Origin: Cognaticolwellia mytili
GTDB lineage: Bacteria; Pseudomonadota; Gammaproteobacteria; Enterobacterales; Alteromonadaceae
NCBI RefSeq assembly: GCF_002104475.1
Contig: NZ_NBOF01000005.1
Coordinates: 248,001-312,000 of the forward strand
Length of the DNA: 64,000 nt
Direction: 5' to 3'
Positions 37,642-46,578 of the stretch are shown in pieces. Numbering within the stretch: position 1 is the first letter of the stretch; every line of letters begins with the position of its first letter. Made by a program: the position numbers and the translations under genes. Under the pieces are notes generated by a model. The model searched no databases. It had not been told where the DNA came from and worked only from the letters and a program-made list of their open reading frames with translations.

Positions 37642-38468
37642 AAAGTAATTTGCCCGTCGAATACATGCACAGCGGGGCCGGTCATTTTTACCGAGTTACC
37701 AGGGCCTTTCCAATAAATTTTCAATTGACCACCAGGTAAATCAACAAGTACTTGTCGATTAAGTTTCTTTTGCATTTGCCCGATCACTACCGCTGCACAT
37801 GCGCCACTGCCGCAGGCAAGCGTTTCTTCTGCACCACGTTCGTAAACACGCAGTTTAATATATTCTGCTGACACCACTTCCATAAAGCTGATATTAGCTT
37901 GCTGAGGGAAACGTTCATGGTGTGATAATGCTTTACCCAATCGTGCAACTGGGGCTTCTTTAACATTATCAATGGTTAATACACAATGAGGGTTACCTAG
38001 TGAAACAACACCACAAAGCACCGTTTCTTCTTCACTACGTAAAATATAAGTGCCCTCTGCTTTTTGGGCAGTAAACGGAATTTTAGCGGGTTCAAACTGT
38101 GGTACAGGCATGTTGACCGAGACATTACCATCTCGTTCAATAAATAAAGTCATTTTGCCAGATTGCGTCGAAACTTTAATCTTGTTCTTATTGGTTAGGC
38201 TTTTTAACCGTACGAACTTAGCAAAACAACGGGCACCGTTGCCACATTGTCCAACTTCACTACCATCAGCATTAAAAATACGGTAGTGAAAATCTAAGTC
38301 TGGATCATATGGCGGCTCAACAACCAAAACCTGATCAAAGCCAACACCAAAATGCCGATCGGCTAGCTGCTTTATTTGCTCATTCGACAAATAAACATTC
38401 TGCGTAACATTATCTAAGACCAGAAAGTCATTACCTAAGCCGTGCATTTTAGAAAAATTTACTAACAT
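37638..38468 (-). CDS. dapF: Diaminopimelate epimerase
   Basis: Converts LL- to meso-diaminopimelate for lysine and peptidoglycan. 276 residues (E. coli 274). N-terminal [16 protein letters not shown], catalytic cysteines in [12 protein letters not shown] and in [12 protein letters not shown], with [14 protein letters not shown] and the C-terminal [10 protein letters not shown]. It lies downstream of lysA (20-base gap), so two consecutive enzymes of the lysine pathway are encoded together. Confidence 0.98.
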   Translation of the reverse strand: MLVNFSKMHGLGNDFLVLDNVTQNVYLSNEQIKQLADRHFGVGFDQVLVVEPPYDPDLDFHYRIFNADGSEVGQCGNGARCFAKFVRLKSLTNKNKIKVSTQSGKMTLFIERDGNVSVNMPVPQFEPAKIPFTAQKAEGTYILRSEEETVLCGVVSLGNPHCVLTIDNVKEAPVARLGKALSHHERFPQQANISFMEVVSAEYIKLRVYERGAEETLACGSGACAAVVIGQMQKKLNRQVLVDLPGGQLKIYWKGPGNSVKMTGPAVHVFDGQITL

Positions 38469-38488
38469 TACTATTTATTCTCACACCA

Positions 38489-39736
38489 TCAAGGTAATAA
38501 GTGCTCACCTTGCCACAATTGGCTGAAGGTTTCACGTTGTCGAATTAAGTGGTTCTTGCCACCGTCAACCATCACTTCTGCTGCACGCGGTCGGCTATTA
38601 TAATTTGAACTCATGGTAAAACCGTATGCCCCTGCACTGCGTATCGCTAATAAATCGCCAGCTTTTATTGCTAAACGACGTGCCTTACCAAGAAAGTCTC
38701 CGGTTTCGCAAATAGGTCCAACTACATCATATTCTGCACTCGCAACATCATCTCGTTGTTCAACAGGAATAATAGCTTGCCAAGCTTGATACAGCGCAGG
38801 GCGAATTAAATCATTCATCGCGGCATCAACAATGGCGAAATTTTTATCACCACCGAGTTTTAAGTATTCGACTTCAGTAACCAAAATACCAGCATTTGCC
38901 ATTACGGCACGTCCTGGTTCGTAAATTAAACTTAGCGTTCGCCCAGTTAACTTATCGGCTATCGCTTTCGCGTATTCATTAGGGTGTGGAGGTTGTTCAT
39001 CATCATAACAAACGCCAAGGCCACCACCGACATCGATATGAGAAATGATAATACCTTGCGCGGCTAACTGATCAACTAAGTGTAAAACTCGGTCTAACGC
39101 GTCTAAAAAAGGTAAAATTTCGGTCAACTGTGAACCGATATGACAATCAACCCCTTGAATATTTACATGAGATAAAGTCGCAGCGTAGGCATAAAGCTCA
39201 GGCGCATGTTCAATACTAATACCAAACTTATTCTCTTTTAAGCCCGTAGAAATATAAGGGTGCGTGCCGGCATCAACATCAGGATTCACCCGTAAAGAAA
39301 TCGGCGCTACTTTGTCTAACTTTTTCGCTACCAGTTGAATTCTATCAAGTTCAGCAGCTGATTCGACATTAAAACAATGAATACCTAAGCCCAAAGCAAA
39401 GGCTATTTCATCTGAGGTTTTACCGACGCCAGAAAATACCACTTTTTTTGGGTCTCCACCGGCTTCAAGAACTCGCAGCAACTCACCTTTAGAAACGATA
39501 TCAAAACCAGAGCCCAAACGAGCCATAACATTTAATACCGCAATATTGCTGTTTGCTTTTACCGCATAACAAACAAGATGAGGACGATCGCCTGCTGCTT
39601 GGTCAAAGGCATGCCAATGACGTTCAATAGTGGCTTTTGAATAGACATAAAGCGGTGTGCCGTATGCTTTAGCTAATTCAGACACCGCACATTGCTCAGC
39701 AAACAATGAGTTTTGCTTACGATTGAAAAAGTCCAA
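38489..39736 (-). CDS. lysA: Diaminopimelate decarboxylase
   Basis: PLP enzyme for the last step of lysine synthesis. 415 residues. PLP-lysine region VCYAVKANSN (about 58), HIGSQL, glycine loop IDVGGGLGVCYDDEQPP, EPGRAVMANAG and the second-subunit CETGDFLGKAR. Operon lptM-lysA-dapF-DUF484 on the minus strand: lptM ends 10 bases before lysA. Confidence 0.97.
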   Translation of the reverse strand: MDFFNRKQNSLFAEQCAVSELAKAYGTPLYVYSKATIERHWHAFDQAAGDRPHLVCYAVKANSNIAVLNVMARLGSGFDIVSKGELLRVLEAGGDPKKVVFSGVGKTSDEIAFALGLGIHCFNVESAAELDRIQLVAKKLDKVAPISLRVNPDVDAGTHPYISTGLKENKFGISIEHAPELYAYAATLSHVNIQGVDCHIGSQLTEILPFLDALDRVLHLVDQLAAQGIIISHIDVGGGLGVCYDDEQPPHPNEYAKAIADKLTGRTLSLIYEPGRAVMANAGILVTEVEYLKLGGDKNFAIVDAAMNDLIRPALYQAWQAIIPVEQRDDVASAEYDVVGPICETGDFLGKARRLAIKAGDLLAIRSAGAYGFTMSSNYNSRPRAAEVMVDGGKNHLIRQRETFSQLWQGEHLLP

Positions 39737-39746
39737 GGGGCTATTC

Positions 39747-39905
39747 CTACTGTTTTAGTGTACTTTTATTGGATTCATCGCTTGTTTTAGACGAGTTTTC
39801 TTGCTGTTGCTCAGGAGTTTGGTATAAAGGACCTTTAATACCGCATCCTGCTATTGTGGCTAAACCAAGCAAAGTGATGAAAATAATTGCAATTTGTTTA
39901 CGCAT
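39747..39905 (-). CDS. lptM: LPS-assembly lipoprotein LptM (YifL)
   Basis: 52 residues. Lipoprotein signal MRKQIAIIFITLLGLATIAGCGIKGPLY with lipobox IAGC and the family hallmark CGIKGPLY after the cysteine. LptM in E. coli binds LptD/E and supports LPS transport assembly. The frame is open 9 codons upstream (ATG 39932), but the conserved start puts the basic n-region at MRKQ, so 39905 is chosen; neither start has a strong ribosome binding site. The rest is a hydrophilic Q/S/T-rich tail, usual for this family. Confidence 0.9.
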   Translation of the reverse strand: MRKQIAIIFITLLGLATIAGCGIKGPLYQTPEQQQENSSKTSDESNKSTLKQ

Positions 39906-40015
39906 AATTGATTTATTCGATTTTTTTCCCATGATAGACGTTTTATAATCCCATGACCAATAATTACCAAGTAAAGATTAAACAATCATAATACTTAGGT
40001 AGAAAGGAAGAGTTA

Positions 40016-40336
40016 ATGAATGATAGCCAATATAATTTAGCCGCTGACGATATTCTACTAGCGATAGAAGAAGCCATCGAAGAAACCGGCTGTGATATCG
40101 ATTTTGAAGGCATAGGTGGTTTACTTACCCTAACCTTTAAGAACGCGACTAAAATCATTATTAACAAACAAGCTCCCTTACATGAGATATGGGTAGCAAC
40201 AAAATTTAACGGTCACCACTTTCATTTTGAAAATGACCAGTGGCTTGATAAACGCGGCGGTGATGAGTTATGGAAATTTTTATCTGACGCAGTCAGCAAA
40301 CAAGCAGAAGAAACTATCGTCCTGTCTGCACAATAA
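40016..40336 (+). CDS. cyaY: Frataxin homologue CyaY
   Basis: Iron-binding regulator of Fe-S cluster assembly that slows IscS. 106 residues, ATG 40016 after an AGGAAG-type site. Family pattern: acidic helix [64 protein letters not shown]. Divergent from lptM and followed in the same direction by hemC 22 bases downstream; this gene order suggests co-transcription of iron handling with heme genes. Confidence 0.94.
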   Translation: MNDSQYNLAADDILLAIEEAIEETGCDIDFEGIGGLLTLTFKNATKIIINKQAPLHEIWVATKFNGHHFHFENDQWLDKRGGDELWKFLSDAVSKQAEETIVLSAQ

Positions 40337-40358
40337 ATTAGTATATAAGGTAACTGAA

Positions 40359-41291
40359 ATGACTCAACAAACTGTTCGTATTGCAACCCGAAAAAGTGCC
40401 CTCGCACTTTGGCAAGCAGAATATGTGAAAGCTCAACTTGAGCACTTTCATCCTGGTATTAATGTTGAATTAGTACCGATGACCACCAAAGGTGACATTA
40501 TTCTTGATACGCCATTAGCTAAGGTTGGCGGTAAAGGTTTATTTGTTAAAGAACTTGAAGTCGCGATGTTAGAAGATCGTGCCGATATCGCTGTTCATTC
40601 AATGAAAGATGTACCTGTAGAGTTTCCTGAAGGTTTAGGTTTAGAAGTTATTTGCCCACGTGAAGACCCTCGTGATGCTTTCGTTTCAAATAACATAGCA
40701 AGCTTTGCTGATTTACCGCAAGGCGCAGTGGTTGGTACATCAAGCTTACGTAGACAGTGCCAAATTAAAGCATTACGACCTGATCTAATCATTAGAGATT
40801 TACGTGGCAATGTTAATACTCGCCTTAAGAAACTTGATAACAATGAATATGACGCCATTATTTTGGCCGCTGCTGGGCTAATTCGTTTAGAAATGCCTGA
40901 ACGTATTCGTGAATTTATTGCCCCAGAAGTTATGCTACCAGCAAATGGCCAAGGCGCTGTTGGTATTGAATGTCGCACTGAAGATGAAACCATTAAAAAG
41001 CTACTTGCGCCATTAGGCTGTGAAGAAACACGTATTCGTGTTATTGCTGAACGCTCAATGAATAGAGCGCTTGAAGGCGGTTGTCAGGTGCCAATTGGCA
41101 GCTACGCAATTATTGAAAATCAAGAAATCTATTTACGAGGCTTAGTTGGCGCTGTAGACGGCAGTAAAATTCTTACCAGCGAAGTACGCGGAAAAACCCA
41201 AGATGCTGAAAAATTAGGCACTGACCTAGCAGCAACTTTGTTAGCCGATGGTGCTGATAAAATTCTTAGCCAGGTTTATGACCAACAATAG
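40359..41291 (+). CDS. hemC: Porphobilinogen deaminase (hydroxymethylbilane synthase)
   Basis: 310 residues from [19 protein letters not shown], the family N-terminus, with AAGG upstream. It assembles hydroxymethylbilane from four porphobilinogens. [54 protein letters not shown] are present, and the dipyrromethane cofactor cysteine is in [10 protein letters not shown]. The long upstream opening from 40227 overlaps cyaY and is rejected. Overlaps hemD by 14 bases. Confidence 0.98.
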   Translation: MTQQTVRIATRKSALALWQAEYVKAQLEHFHPGINVELVPMTTKGDIILDTPLAKVGGKGLFVKELEVAMLEDRADIAVHSMKDVPVEFPEGLGLEVICPREDPRDAFVSNNIASFADLPQGAVVGTSSLRRQCQIKALRPDLIIRDLRGNVNTRLKKLDNNEYDAIILAAAGLIRLEMPERIREFIAPEVMLPANGQGAVGIECRTEDETIKKLLAPLGCEETRIRVIAERSMNRALEGGCQVPIGSYAIIENQEIYLRGLVGAVDGSKILTSEVRGKTQDAEKLGTDLAATLLADGADKILSQVYDQQ

Positions 41292-42021
41292 CTTTAATAT
41301 TTTAATTACACGCCCGGAATCTGCTGGGCGTGATCTTCAACAACACCTCAATAACCAAGGTTTTGTCAGTTATTGCCAGCCTTTTTTTGATTACCAAGCC
41401 AACGACACTCTTTCGACGTTAACAGCACTGCAGCGTCAACTAGTAAAACCTATTCTTATTTTTGTTAGCGTAGCCGCCGTTGAGTTTGCCAATAAATTAA
41501 AACCTATTTCCTTATGGCCCCAACAAGAAGTTATCGCCGTGGGAAGTGCGACTTTGCAAGCGCTAAAAACGCTTGGTGTCAGCGCCGTTATGCCAGAACA
41601 GCATGACAGCGAAGGTTTACTCGCTTTAGCGTCATTACAAAATGTTCGGGCTAAAAAGGTACTTATTATTCGAGGTGATGGTGGTAGAGAATTAATTGCA
41701 GAAGAATTGTCTAATCGCGGTGCATCAGTAAATTACTTTGAAAGTTATCGACGCGTTTGGCGAAATTCATCAATTGAGTTCATCAAAACATGGCAACAAC
41801 AACAGATAAATTGTATCTTAGTTACCAGTAACGCTTTACTCGAATTCATAGTAAACTTAATTAAAGATTCAGACACTTATTGGCAAGAAGATTGTATTTG
41901 GCTTGTTGCGAGCAACAGAATCGCTGATAAAGCCAAAAACTTAGGCCTAAAGCGAGTGATTAATGCTCATGGCGCGAACAAGCAAGCAGTTACCGCTGCA
42001 TTATCTTCACTCACTTTATAA
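41278..42021 (+). CDS. hemD: Uroporphyrinogen-III synthase
   Basis: Closes hydroxymethylbilane to uroporphyrinogen III. 247 residues from ATG 41278 ([20 protein letters not shown]), inside the hemC tail. HemD is poorly conserved, but [52 protein letters not shown] and a late [17 protein letters not shown] region are typical. Operon position between hemC and hemX supports the call. Confidence 0.93.
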   Translation: MTNNSFNILITRPESAGRDLQQHLNNQGFVSYCQPFFDYQANDTLSTLTALQRQLVKPILIFVSVAAVEFANKLKPISLWPQQEVIAVGSATLQALKTLGVSAVMPEQHDSEGLLALASLQNVRAKKVLIIRGDGGRELIAEELSNRGASVNYFESYRRVWRNSSIEFIKTWQQQQINCILVTSNALLEFIVNLIKDSDTYWQEDCIWLVASNRIADKAKNLGLKRVINAHGANKQAVTAALSSLTL

Positions 42022-42113
42022 GCGTTTGAATAAAAAGCATCAGCGCCCAACATGTAAGACCAATCTAATTAACTTTGTTGTTTTACTTTGCGTAGAGAAG
42101 ATAGGATCAGTTC

Positions 42114-43526
42114 ATGAGCGATAAAAAAAAATCAGAGCCAAACAAACCTTCAGACGATAAAACGGCAACACCAAGTGGCCCTTCTGCTATTGATACAGAA
42201 AATCAACAAGGTTTATCTGCTTCCATTAATCTCTCTTCTTCATCTGCTGATGAAAAACCTAAGTTGCAAGATGAGAAACTCGCTGACACTAGCACCGAAC
42301 GAAAGCCAGCAATTAATACAACCAGTAATATGAGTAAAGCACCAGTGAAAAAAACTTCTGCAGCCACATCACCAAAAGCGCGTGATAATAACGCAATAGA
42401 ACAAAAAAACAAATTATCCAAAACAGCCGTTGTTGCATTACTCATTGCCTTATTAGCTATTGCCGCAAGTGCCGGGCATTACTATTGGAATGAACAGCAA
42501 AAAGCGCAATTTTCTCAACAGCTAAGTGATGAATTTCAGCAGCAATTACAGTTAAACCGAACAAAAGTTTCACAACAGTTATTACAACAAAAAAAGCAAA
42601 ACAATTCACAGTTAAAAACTATTGAAGCTAATGTGCAACGTAATACTGAAAGCAATATTAAGCAACTTCAGCAACAGTTGGCTCAACTTGAGCAACAAAT
42701 GGCGAATTTAAGTCAAAGCCAGCCTAGTGATTGGTTATTGCATGAAGCAGAATATTTAATTCGTGTGGCATCACGCAGCTTATGGTTAGAAAAAGATACT
42801 ACGGCTGCCATTGGCCTTTTACGTGACGCTGAACGCCGCATTCAAGAACTCAATGATCAGCAATTCTTATCGCTACGCCAAACTATTCAACAAGATATTG
42901 CTAGCTTGCAATTGCTGCCAAAATTAAATACTGACGAAGTGATGTTAAAGCTAATGGCACTTGCGCACCAGTCTAAGCAACTCCCTTTAGCTATGGTAAA
43001 TATTCCAAGCAGTAGTGAACAAAAAAGTGATTTAGAATTAACCGAGAATACTAGTGATTGGCGTGAAAATTTAGCTAAGTCATGGCGCAAATTTACTGCT
43101 GATTTCATTACCGTTAGTCGAAGAACAGGTAATGTAGAACCGCTAATGTCACCGACTTTTCAACAAAACTTACGTGAAAACTTAAACTTGAAATTACAAA
43201 CCGCGATATGGGCAGCAAGTAAGGGCAATACAGAAATTTATCGCCAATCACTTACCGATATCAATGCTTGGTTGAATGATTATTTTGATATGGCTGAAAT
43301 AAGCAATCAACACTTTGCCGAAGCTTTATTAGTACTTAAAAATGAAACCGTTAACGTTTCATACCCAAACAAATTAGTTTCATTGGCCGTCATTCGAGAC
43401 ATATTATCAAACAACAAAGCGCCAATAGCTCCTGAGCCTAAAAACGAAGTAGAACCAGCTACATTAGCGCCCGCAGAAGAAAAGCTAAATGAAGAAGCCA
43501 AGACCGAACAGCGAGAGGACGCATAA
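42114..43526 (+). CDS. hemX: HemX-like uroporphyrinogen-III C-methyltransferase-region protein
   Basis: 470 residues, an inner-membrane protein of the hemCDXY operon with no proven methyltransferase activity. The first ~100 residues are low-complexity, rich in Ser, Lys, Thr and Ala. A single transmembrane helix lies at about 104-123 (AVVALLIALLAIAASAGHYYW), followed by a coiled coil (about 130-200, QLQQQLAQLEQQMANLSQS). The conserved HemX domain begins near WLLHEAEYLIRVASRSLWLEKDTTAAI and runs to about 420. An acidic Pro/Glu-rich tail ends the protein. Its TAA overlaps hemY (TAATG). Confidence 0.92.
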   Translation: MSDKKKSEPNKPSDDKTATPSGPSAIDTENQQGLSASINLSSSSADEKPKLQDEKLADTSTERKPAINTTSNMSKAPVKKTSAATSPKARDNNAIEQKNKLSKTAVVALLIALLAIAASAGHYYWNEQQKAQFSQQLSDEFQQQLQLNRTKVSQQLLQQKKQNNSQLKTIEANVQRNTESNIKQLQQQLAQLEQQMANLSQSQPSDWLLHEAEYLIRVASRSLWLEKDTTAAIGLLRDAERRIQELNDQQFLSLRQTIQQDIASLQLLPKLNTDEVMLKLMALAHQSKQLPLAMVNIPSSSEQKSDLELTENTSDWRENLAKSWRKFTADFITVSRRTGNVEPLMSPTFQQNLRENLNLKLQTAIWAASKGNTEIYRQSLTDINAWLNDYFDMAEISNQHFAEALLVLKNETVNVSYPNKLVSLAVIRDILSNNKAPIAPEPKNEVEPATLAPAEEKLNEEAKTEQREDA

Positions 43527-44713
43527 TGAAACGACTACTTTTATTATTGCTATTAATATTTGCCGCTGTCGCTTTAAGCCCAATGCTTATTGACGAAAAA
43601 GGTTATATTCTCATCGCGATGGGCGACTTAACCTTAGAATCAACGGTAGTCACTGCATCTATCATGTTGATGCTAACTTTTATGGCTTTATTAATCACAC
43701 TAAAAGTTTTTCGCGGCAGTTTAAATTTTAGCTTTGCCACTTGGAATAAAATTGCCTTTGCTGGCCGTCGCCGCGCTTTGAGAAACTTAAACAAAGGCAT
43801 TGCCGCCTATGTGCTAGGTGACTATCAACAATCAGAACATTTACTGGCAAAATCTGCAGAAGCATCTTCACTAGAGCATATTGCTTATTTAGTCGCTGCT
43901 GATGCGGCACAAAAGCAAGCCTTAAAACCTAATACCGAGCATTACTTAGCACTACTAGAGAAAAGCACAGATACTCTGAAAGAAGCGGGTTTGGAAGCAA
44001 TTTTAATTAAAATAAAATTACTGATCGGTCAGCAAAACTATCAATTAGCGCGTGAAGTCATTGATCAGCACCATAAGCATATTGGTCATGATGCTCGCTT
44101 GTTATCACTTGAAATTGATCTCAGCCTTATTGAGCAACGTTTCGATTACGTTGTTAAGCAACTTAATAGCGCTAAAAAACAAAAAGCAATTACTAGCGAA
44201 ACTATTGCGAAATGGCAAAAAGTAGCGTTTTATGGCGCGTTCAATAATCAAATTAAGCAACACGATAACAATGCTTTAATGCAATATTGGCAGCAACTGG
44301 CCAAAAAAGTTAAACAAGATGAAGTGGTGGTATTGGCCTATTGTCAAGTATTGGCAGAAAACAACATTAACGAGCCACTGGCAAAAGTATTATTACCGGT
44401 AGTTAAGAAAGGTGCTGATAGTAAGCTACTAAAATCAATAAGAAGCTTACCAATAACACAGGCTAATGAATTAGTTGCTGCGGCACAAAAACACCTACAT
44501 AACGATCCTCATAATGCCCTTTGGTTATCACTGGTAGCTCATTTCGCAGTTTTTTCTCAGCAATGGCCATTGGCAGAAAAAGCCTTTAATAGCTTAGTAA
44601 ACCTTGAAGGTTCACCATACGACAAGATAGATTTATTAGCTTTCGCTTTAGTGTTAGAGCAACAAAGCGAATATGAGAAAGCGAATCAAGTGTTAAGAAA
44701 AATTCATACATAA
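43526..44713 (+). CDS. hemY: HemY protein (TPR, inner membrane)
   Basis: 395 residues. Two N-terminal transmembrane helices (about 2-20 and 38-60), then TPR-like helical repeats from about 85 (RALRNLNKGIAAYVLGDYQQSEHLLAKSAE). The sequence FAGRRRALRNLNKG is the HemY_N-type signature. It is last in hemC-D-X-Y; in E. coli its role in late heme metabolism is not settled. Start-stop overlap with hemX implies coupled translation. Confidence 0.93.
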   Translation: MKRLLLLLLLIFAAVALSPMLIDEKGYILIAMGDLTLESTVVTASIMLMLTFMALLITLKVFRGSLNFSFATWNKIAFAGRRRALRNLNKGIAAYVLGDYQQSEHLLAKSAEASSLEHIAYLVAADAAQKQALKPNTEHYLALLEKSTDTLKEAGLEAILIKIKLLIGQQNYQLAREVIDQHHKHIGHDARLLSLEIDLSLIEQRFDYVVKQLNSAKKQKAITSETIAKWQKVAFYGAFNNQIKQHDNNALMQYWQQLAKKVKQDEVVVLAYCQVLAENNINEPLAKVLLPVVKKGADSKLLKSIRSLPITQANELVAAAQKHLHNDPHNALWLSLVAHFAVFSQQWPLAEKAFNSLVNLEGSPYDKIDLLAFALVLEQQSEYEKANQVLRKIHT

Positions 44714-44738
44714 ATATTGAGAAGTTTTAAACGTCTCG

Positions 44739-44836
44739 GCTATAGGCTAATTTTAAAGATAACAAGGCGAAAGAGTACAATGTAGTTTTCTACTTTAGCG
44801 ACTTTCAACGATGTTAAGTTGAAAATTAGCCATAGC
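44739..44836. repeat. 98-base imperfect palindrome (MITE/REP-like element)
   Basis: Outer arms GCTATAGGCTAATTTT (44739-44754) and AAAATTAGCCATAGC (44822-44836) are inverted copies apart from one extra base. The complementarity continues inwards: after the left arm come TAACAAGGCGAAAG and TGTAG, and the reverse complement of the right half has TTAACATCGTTGAAAG and AGTAG at matching places. It fills the gap between hemY and arfA and contains no ORF. From memory, similar palindromes recur between genes in Alteromonadales; this was not tested. Confidence 0.55.
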
Positions 44837-44846
44837 ATATTCATCT

Positions 44847-44894
44847 AAAAGCCCTATTTAATAACGACGTATTAAGCCGCTATTAAATAGGACT
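44847..44894 (-). terminator. Hairpin spanning the arfA stop codon, with T-run
   Basis: On the minus strand AGTCCTATTTAATAGCG pairs with CGTTATTAAATAGGGCT over 17 bp (two G-T wobbles) around an 11-base loop, then TTTT. The arfA TAA (44874-44872) lies in the loop. Besides terminating transcription, cleavage or termination in this hairpin would leave arfA mRNA without a stop codon. Confidence 0.75.
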
Positions 44895-45075
44895 CTTGTC
44901 CCTTATGCTTTTGTTTACGTTGGTACGAACCTTTACCTTTTTTAGCACTAACCACTTGCTGCTTATAGAGCTTAGAAGTTACTAGTGCCGCGAGAAAGTT
45001 ATCTTTAATAACACCCCGTCCGAATTCACTTTCAGCATTAATATACTGAGCTTTCTTTTGTTTATGTTTAGCCAT
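44872..45075 (-). CDS. arfA: Alternative ribosome-rescue factor ArfA
   Basis: 67-residue basic protein. The core GVIKDNFLAALVTSKLYKQQ followed by KKGKGSYQRKQKHKG matches the ArfA pattern (E. coli: IKDNAIEALLHDPLFRQRV, then KKGKGSYMRKGKH). ArfA frees ribosomes stalled on non-stop mRNA by recruiting release factor 2 when trans-translation fails. In E. coli its own mRNA is made non-stop by a hairpin near the 3' end, so ArfA accumulates only when tmRNA is short. Here a 17-bp stem encloses the stop codon, so the same control is likely. The N-terminus is about 20 residues longer than E. coli's before the core. Family call is by motif recognition. Confidence 0.85.
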   Translation of the reverse strand: MAKHKQKKAQYINAESEFGRGVIKDNFLAALVTSKLYKQQVVSAKKGKGSYQRKQKHKGQESYLIAA

Positions 45076-45225
45076 AAAGCTAATTTCCTTTTATTCGATT
45101 ATTAATTAAGTTTGGGATTATCATTGAATAGATTATCTCCATGTTCGTCGCGTATTATATCCTAAGCGACAAAAAATGCGTAATATATAACCATTAACCC
45201 ATCTTTATAAAGTAATAATCAAGCT

Positions 45226-45930
45226 ATGGTATCACCTGTTAAAAACATCAGAGAAACCATAAAGATTAAAGCGATTGCACGACATCATGGTTTGTTCATA
45301 ACGTTAATGGGTTTTATTGCATTATTAGTTGTAGCAACACTTTGCAGCTACTTTTGGTTGCAAGCACGCTTGCCACTCATGTTTATGCTACTGGCATGCT
45401 TGGTGGCTATTTTCATTGGCTTACTTAAGCTAGTTGAGCCTAAGCACAGTTTAGTTTTGGCGCCAAAAATACTAACCTTTAATCACCGTCATGGTAGGTG
45501 GCAGTTTAACTGGCAACAAATCAGCAACATCCACTGTGTTACTAATACCATAGGTATAGCTAAAGAAGAACTAAACTATGTTGGTGTAAAATTGGCCGCT
45601 ATAGATTCAATCGCTGAGAATATATCATTGCGTTTGGCTAATAGAATGATCCACGAGCAAAAACCATTACTGCAATATTGTATTAAGCAGCAACTGATCT
45701 CTTTTGAACAAGGTATTTTAAACTTTGAACCTTATGTATTACGTAATGGAGTTGTACTTAAAGGGCCTTTAGCCGCTTTTATGCATCACAGCGAAGTATT
45801 GCATCAAGCACTTGGTGCGCATTTATTTATATCAGCGAGTAATTTAAACGGTTCGATTAACGACTTTGTGGTTTTAGCCAATAATTACTTAGCCAAGGCA
45901 AAAGTTGAGGGCGCTAATACCAGCGGTTAA
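45226..45930 (+). CDS. DUF2982 family membrane protein
   Basis: 234 residues. Two N-terminal transmembrane helices (about 23-43, LFITLMGFIALLVVATLCSYF, and 49-68, LPLMFMLLACLVAIFIGLL). A soluble domain follows, with LAPKILTFNHRHGRWQFNWQQISNIHCV, which has the character of a PH-like fold, and a conserved LNYVGVKLAAIDSIAENISLRLANRMIHEQ. This arrangement matches DUF2982 of Shewanella and relatives. Function unknown. Divergent from arfA. Confidence 0.75.
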   Translation: MVSPVKNIRETIKIKAIARHHGLFITLMGFIALLVVATLCSYFWLQARLPLMFMLLACLVAIFIGLLKLVEPKHSLVLAPKILTFNHRHGRWQFNWQQISNIHCVTNTIGIAKEELNYVGVKLAAIDSIAENISLRLANRMIHEQKPLLQYCIKQQLISFEQGILNFEPYVLRNGVVLKGPLAAFMHHSEVLHQALGAHLFISASNLNGSINDFVVLANNYLAKAKVEGANTSG

Positions 45931-45965
45931 TTTATATTGGTTTAATATGTTGTAACTTAAGCTCA

Positions 45966-46005
45966 GTCTGACTCTTTAATTTTATAGATTTTAATTAAAG
46001 CAGAC
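45966..46005 (+). terminator. Stem-loop after the DUF2982 gene
   Basis: GTCTG-ACT-CTTTAATT pairs with AATTAAAG-CAGAC, leaving a 3-base bulge and an 11-base AT-rich loop. It lies 36 bases past the stop codon; no T-run follows, so termination is uncertain. Confidence 0.4.
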
Positions 46006-46014
46006 AGTCGTAAA

Positions 46015-46029
46015 GCCACCAAAACGGTC
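46015..46029. repeat. Left copy of a short inverted repeat flanking the orphan gene
   Basis: GCCACCAAAACGGTC here is the reverse complement of 46864-46878 with one mismatch. The copies enclose the gene at 46114-46578 and are about 835 bases apart. Confidence 0.5.
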
Positions 46030-46113
46030 ATTTATCATGAAACTGCTAATGCTGGCTTTGGAGTCTAAAAAGGTAGTTTCTGCCAAGGTGTAACAAATTT
46101 ATCATCTGATAGA

Positions 46114-46578
46114 TTACTTTTTGATTATTTCGTACTTTTCCAATGAGTGCATATCATTAGTGCCAAACAATAATTTCAGTTGTTCCACAATCATTGAAAA
46201 TGCATCAATCGGAATTTTCTTAAAATCTCGAACTTGGGCGATAGGTATAATTAATTCAAAGGTTGAAATAATTTCTATAAATAAACTTTGTTCATCAGGT
46301 TTTAGAATGTAAATTTCTTTAGCAATATCTTCAAATTCGGCTAGCATTTTTTTTAAACCATCATTATCAAGTAATTTATACGTTTCCACTCTAAGCCCTT
46401 TAATTTCACTAATATTTGGTTCCAATCTAGTGAGCTTAGATTTAATCCGAGCACGAAGCGTTTTTGCTTTAGCTCTATCATTAAAGTAACTTCGAAAAAT
46501 TGGATAGAGAGCTATAATAACTGCACAAAGAGTACAAATTGATGAGAATGCTTGCCAATCGACCGTGTAAATAACCAC
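46114..46578 (-). CDS. Orphan hypothetical protein with one membrane span
   Basis: 154 residues. A transmembrane helix at about 10-31 (FSSICTLCAVIIALYPIFRSYF) is followed by a basic stretch (NDRAKAKTLRARIKSKLTRLE) and a helical soluble part with acidic residues. I do not recognise a family. Base composition is more AT-rich than the neighbours, the surrounding ~700 bases are gene-poor, and short inverted repeats bound the patch. This looks like a recent insertion or strain-specific gene. No phage or IS gene is nearby. Confidence 0.6.
   Translation of the reverse strand: MVIYTVDWQAFSSICTLCAVIIALYPIFRSYFNDRAKAKTLRARIKSKLTRLEPNISEIKGLRVETYKLLDNDGLKKMLAEFEDIAKEIYILKPDEQSLFIEIISTFELIIPIAQVRDFKKIPIDAFSMIVEQLKLLFGTNDMHSLEKYEIIKK

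Noticed and set aside
40227-40358. Upstream extension of hemC
   Set aside because: It overlaps cyaY in another frame; ATG 40359 with a ribosome binding site gives the family N-terminus.
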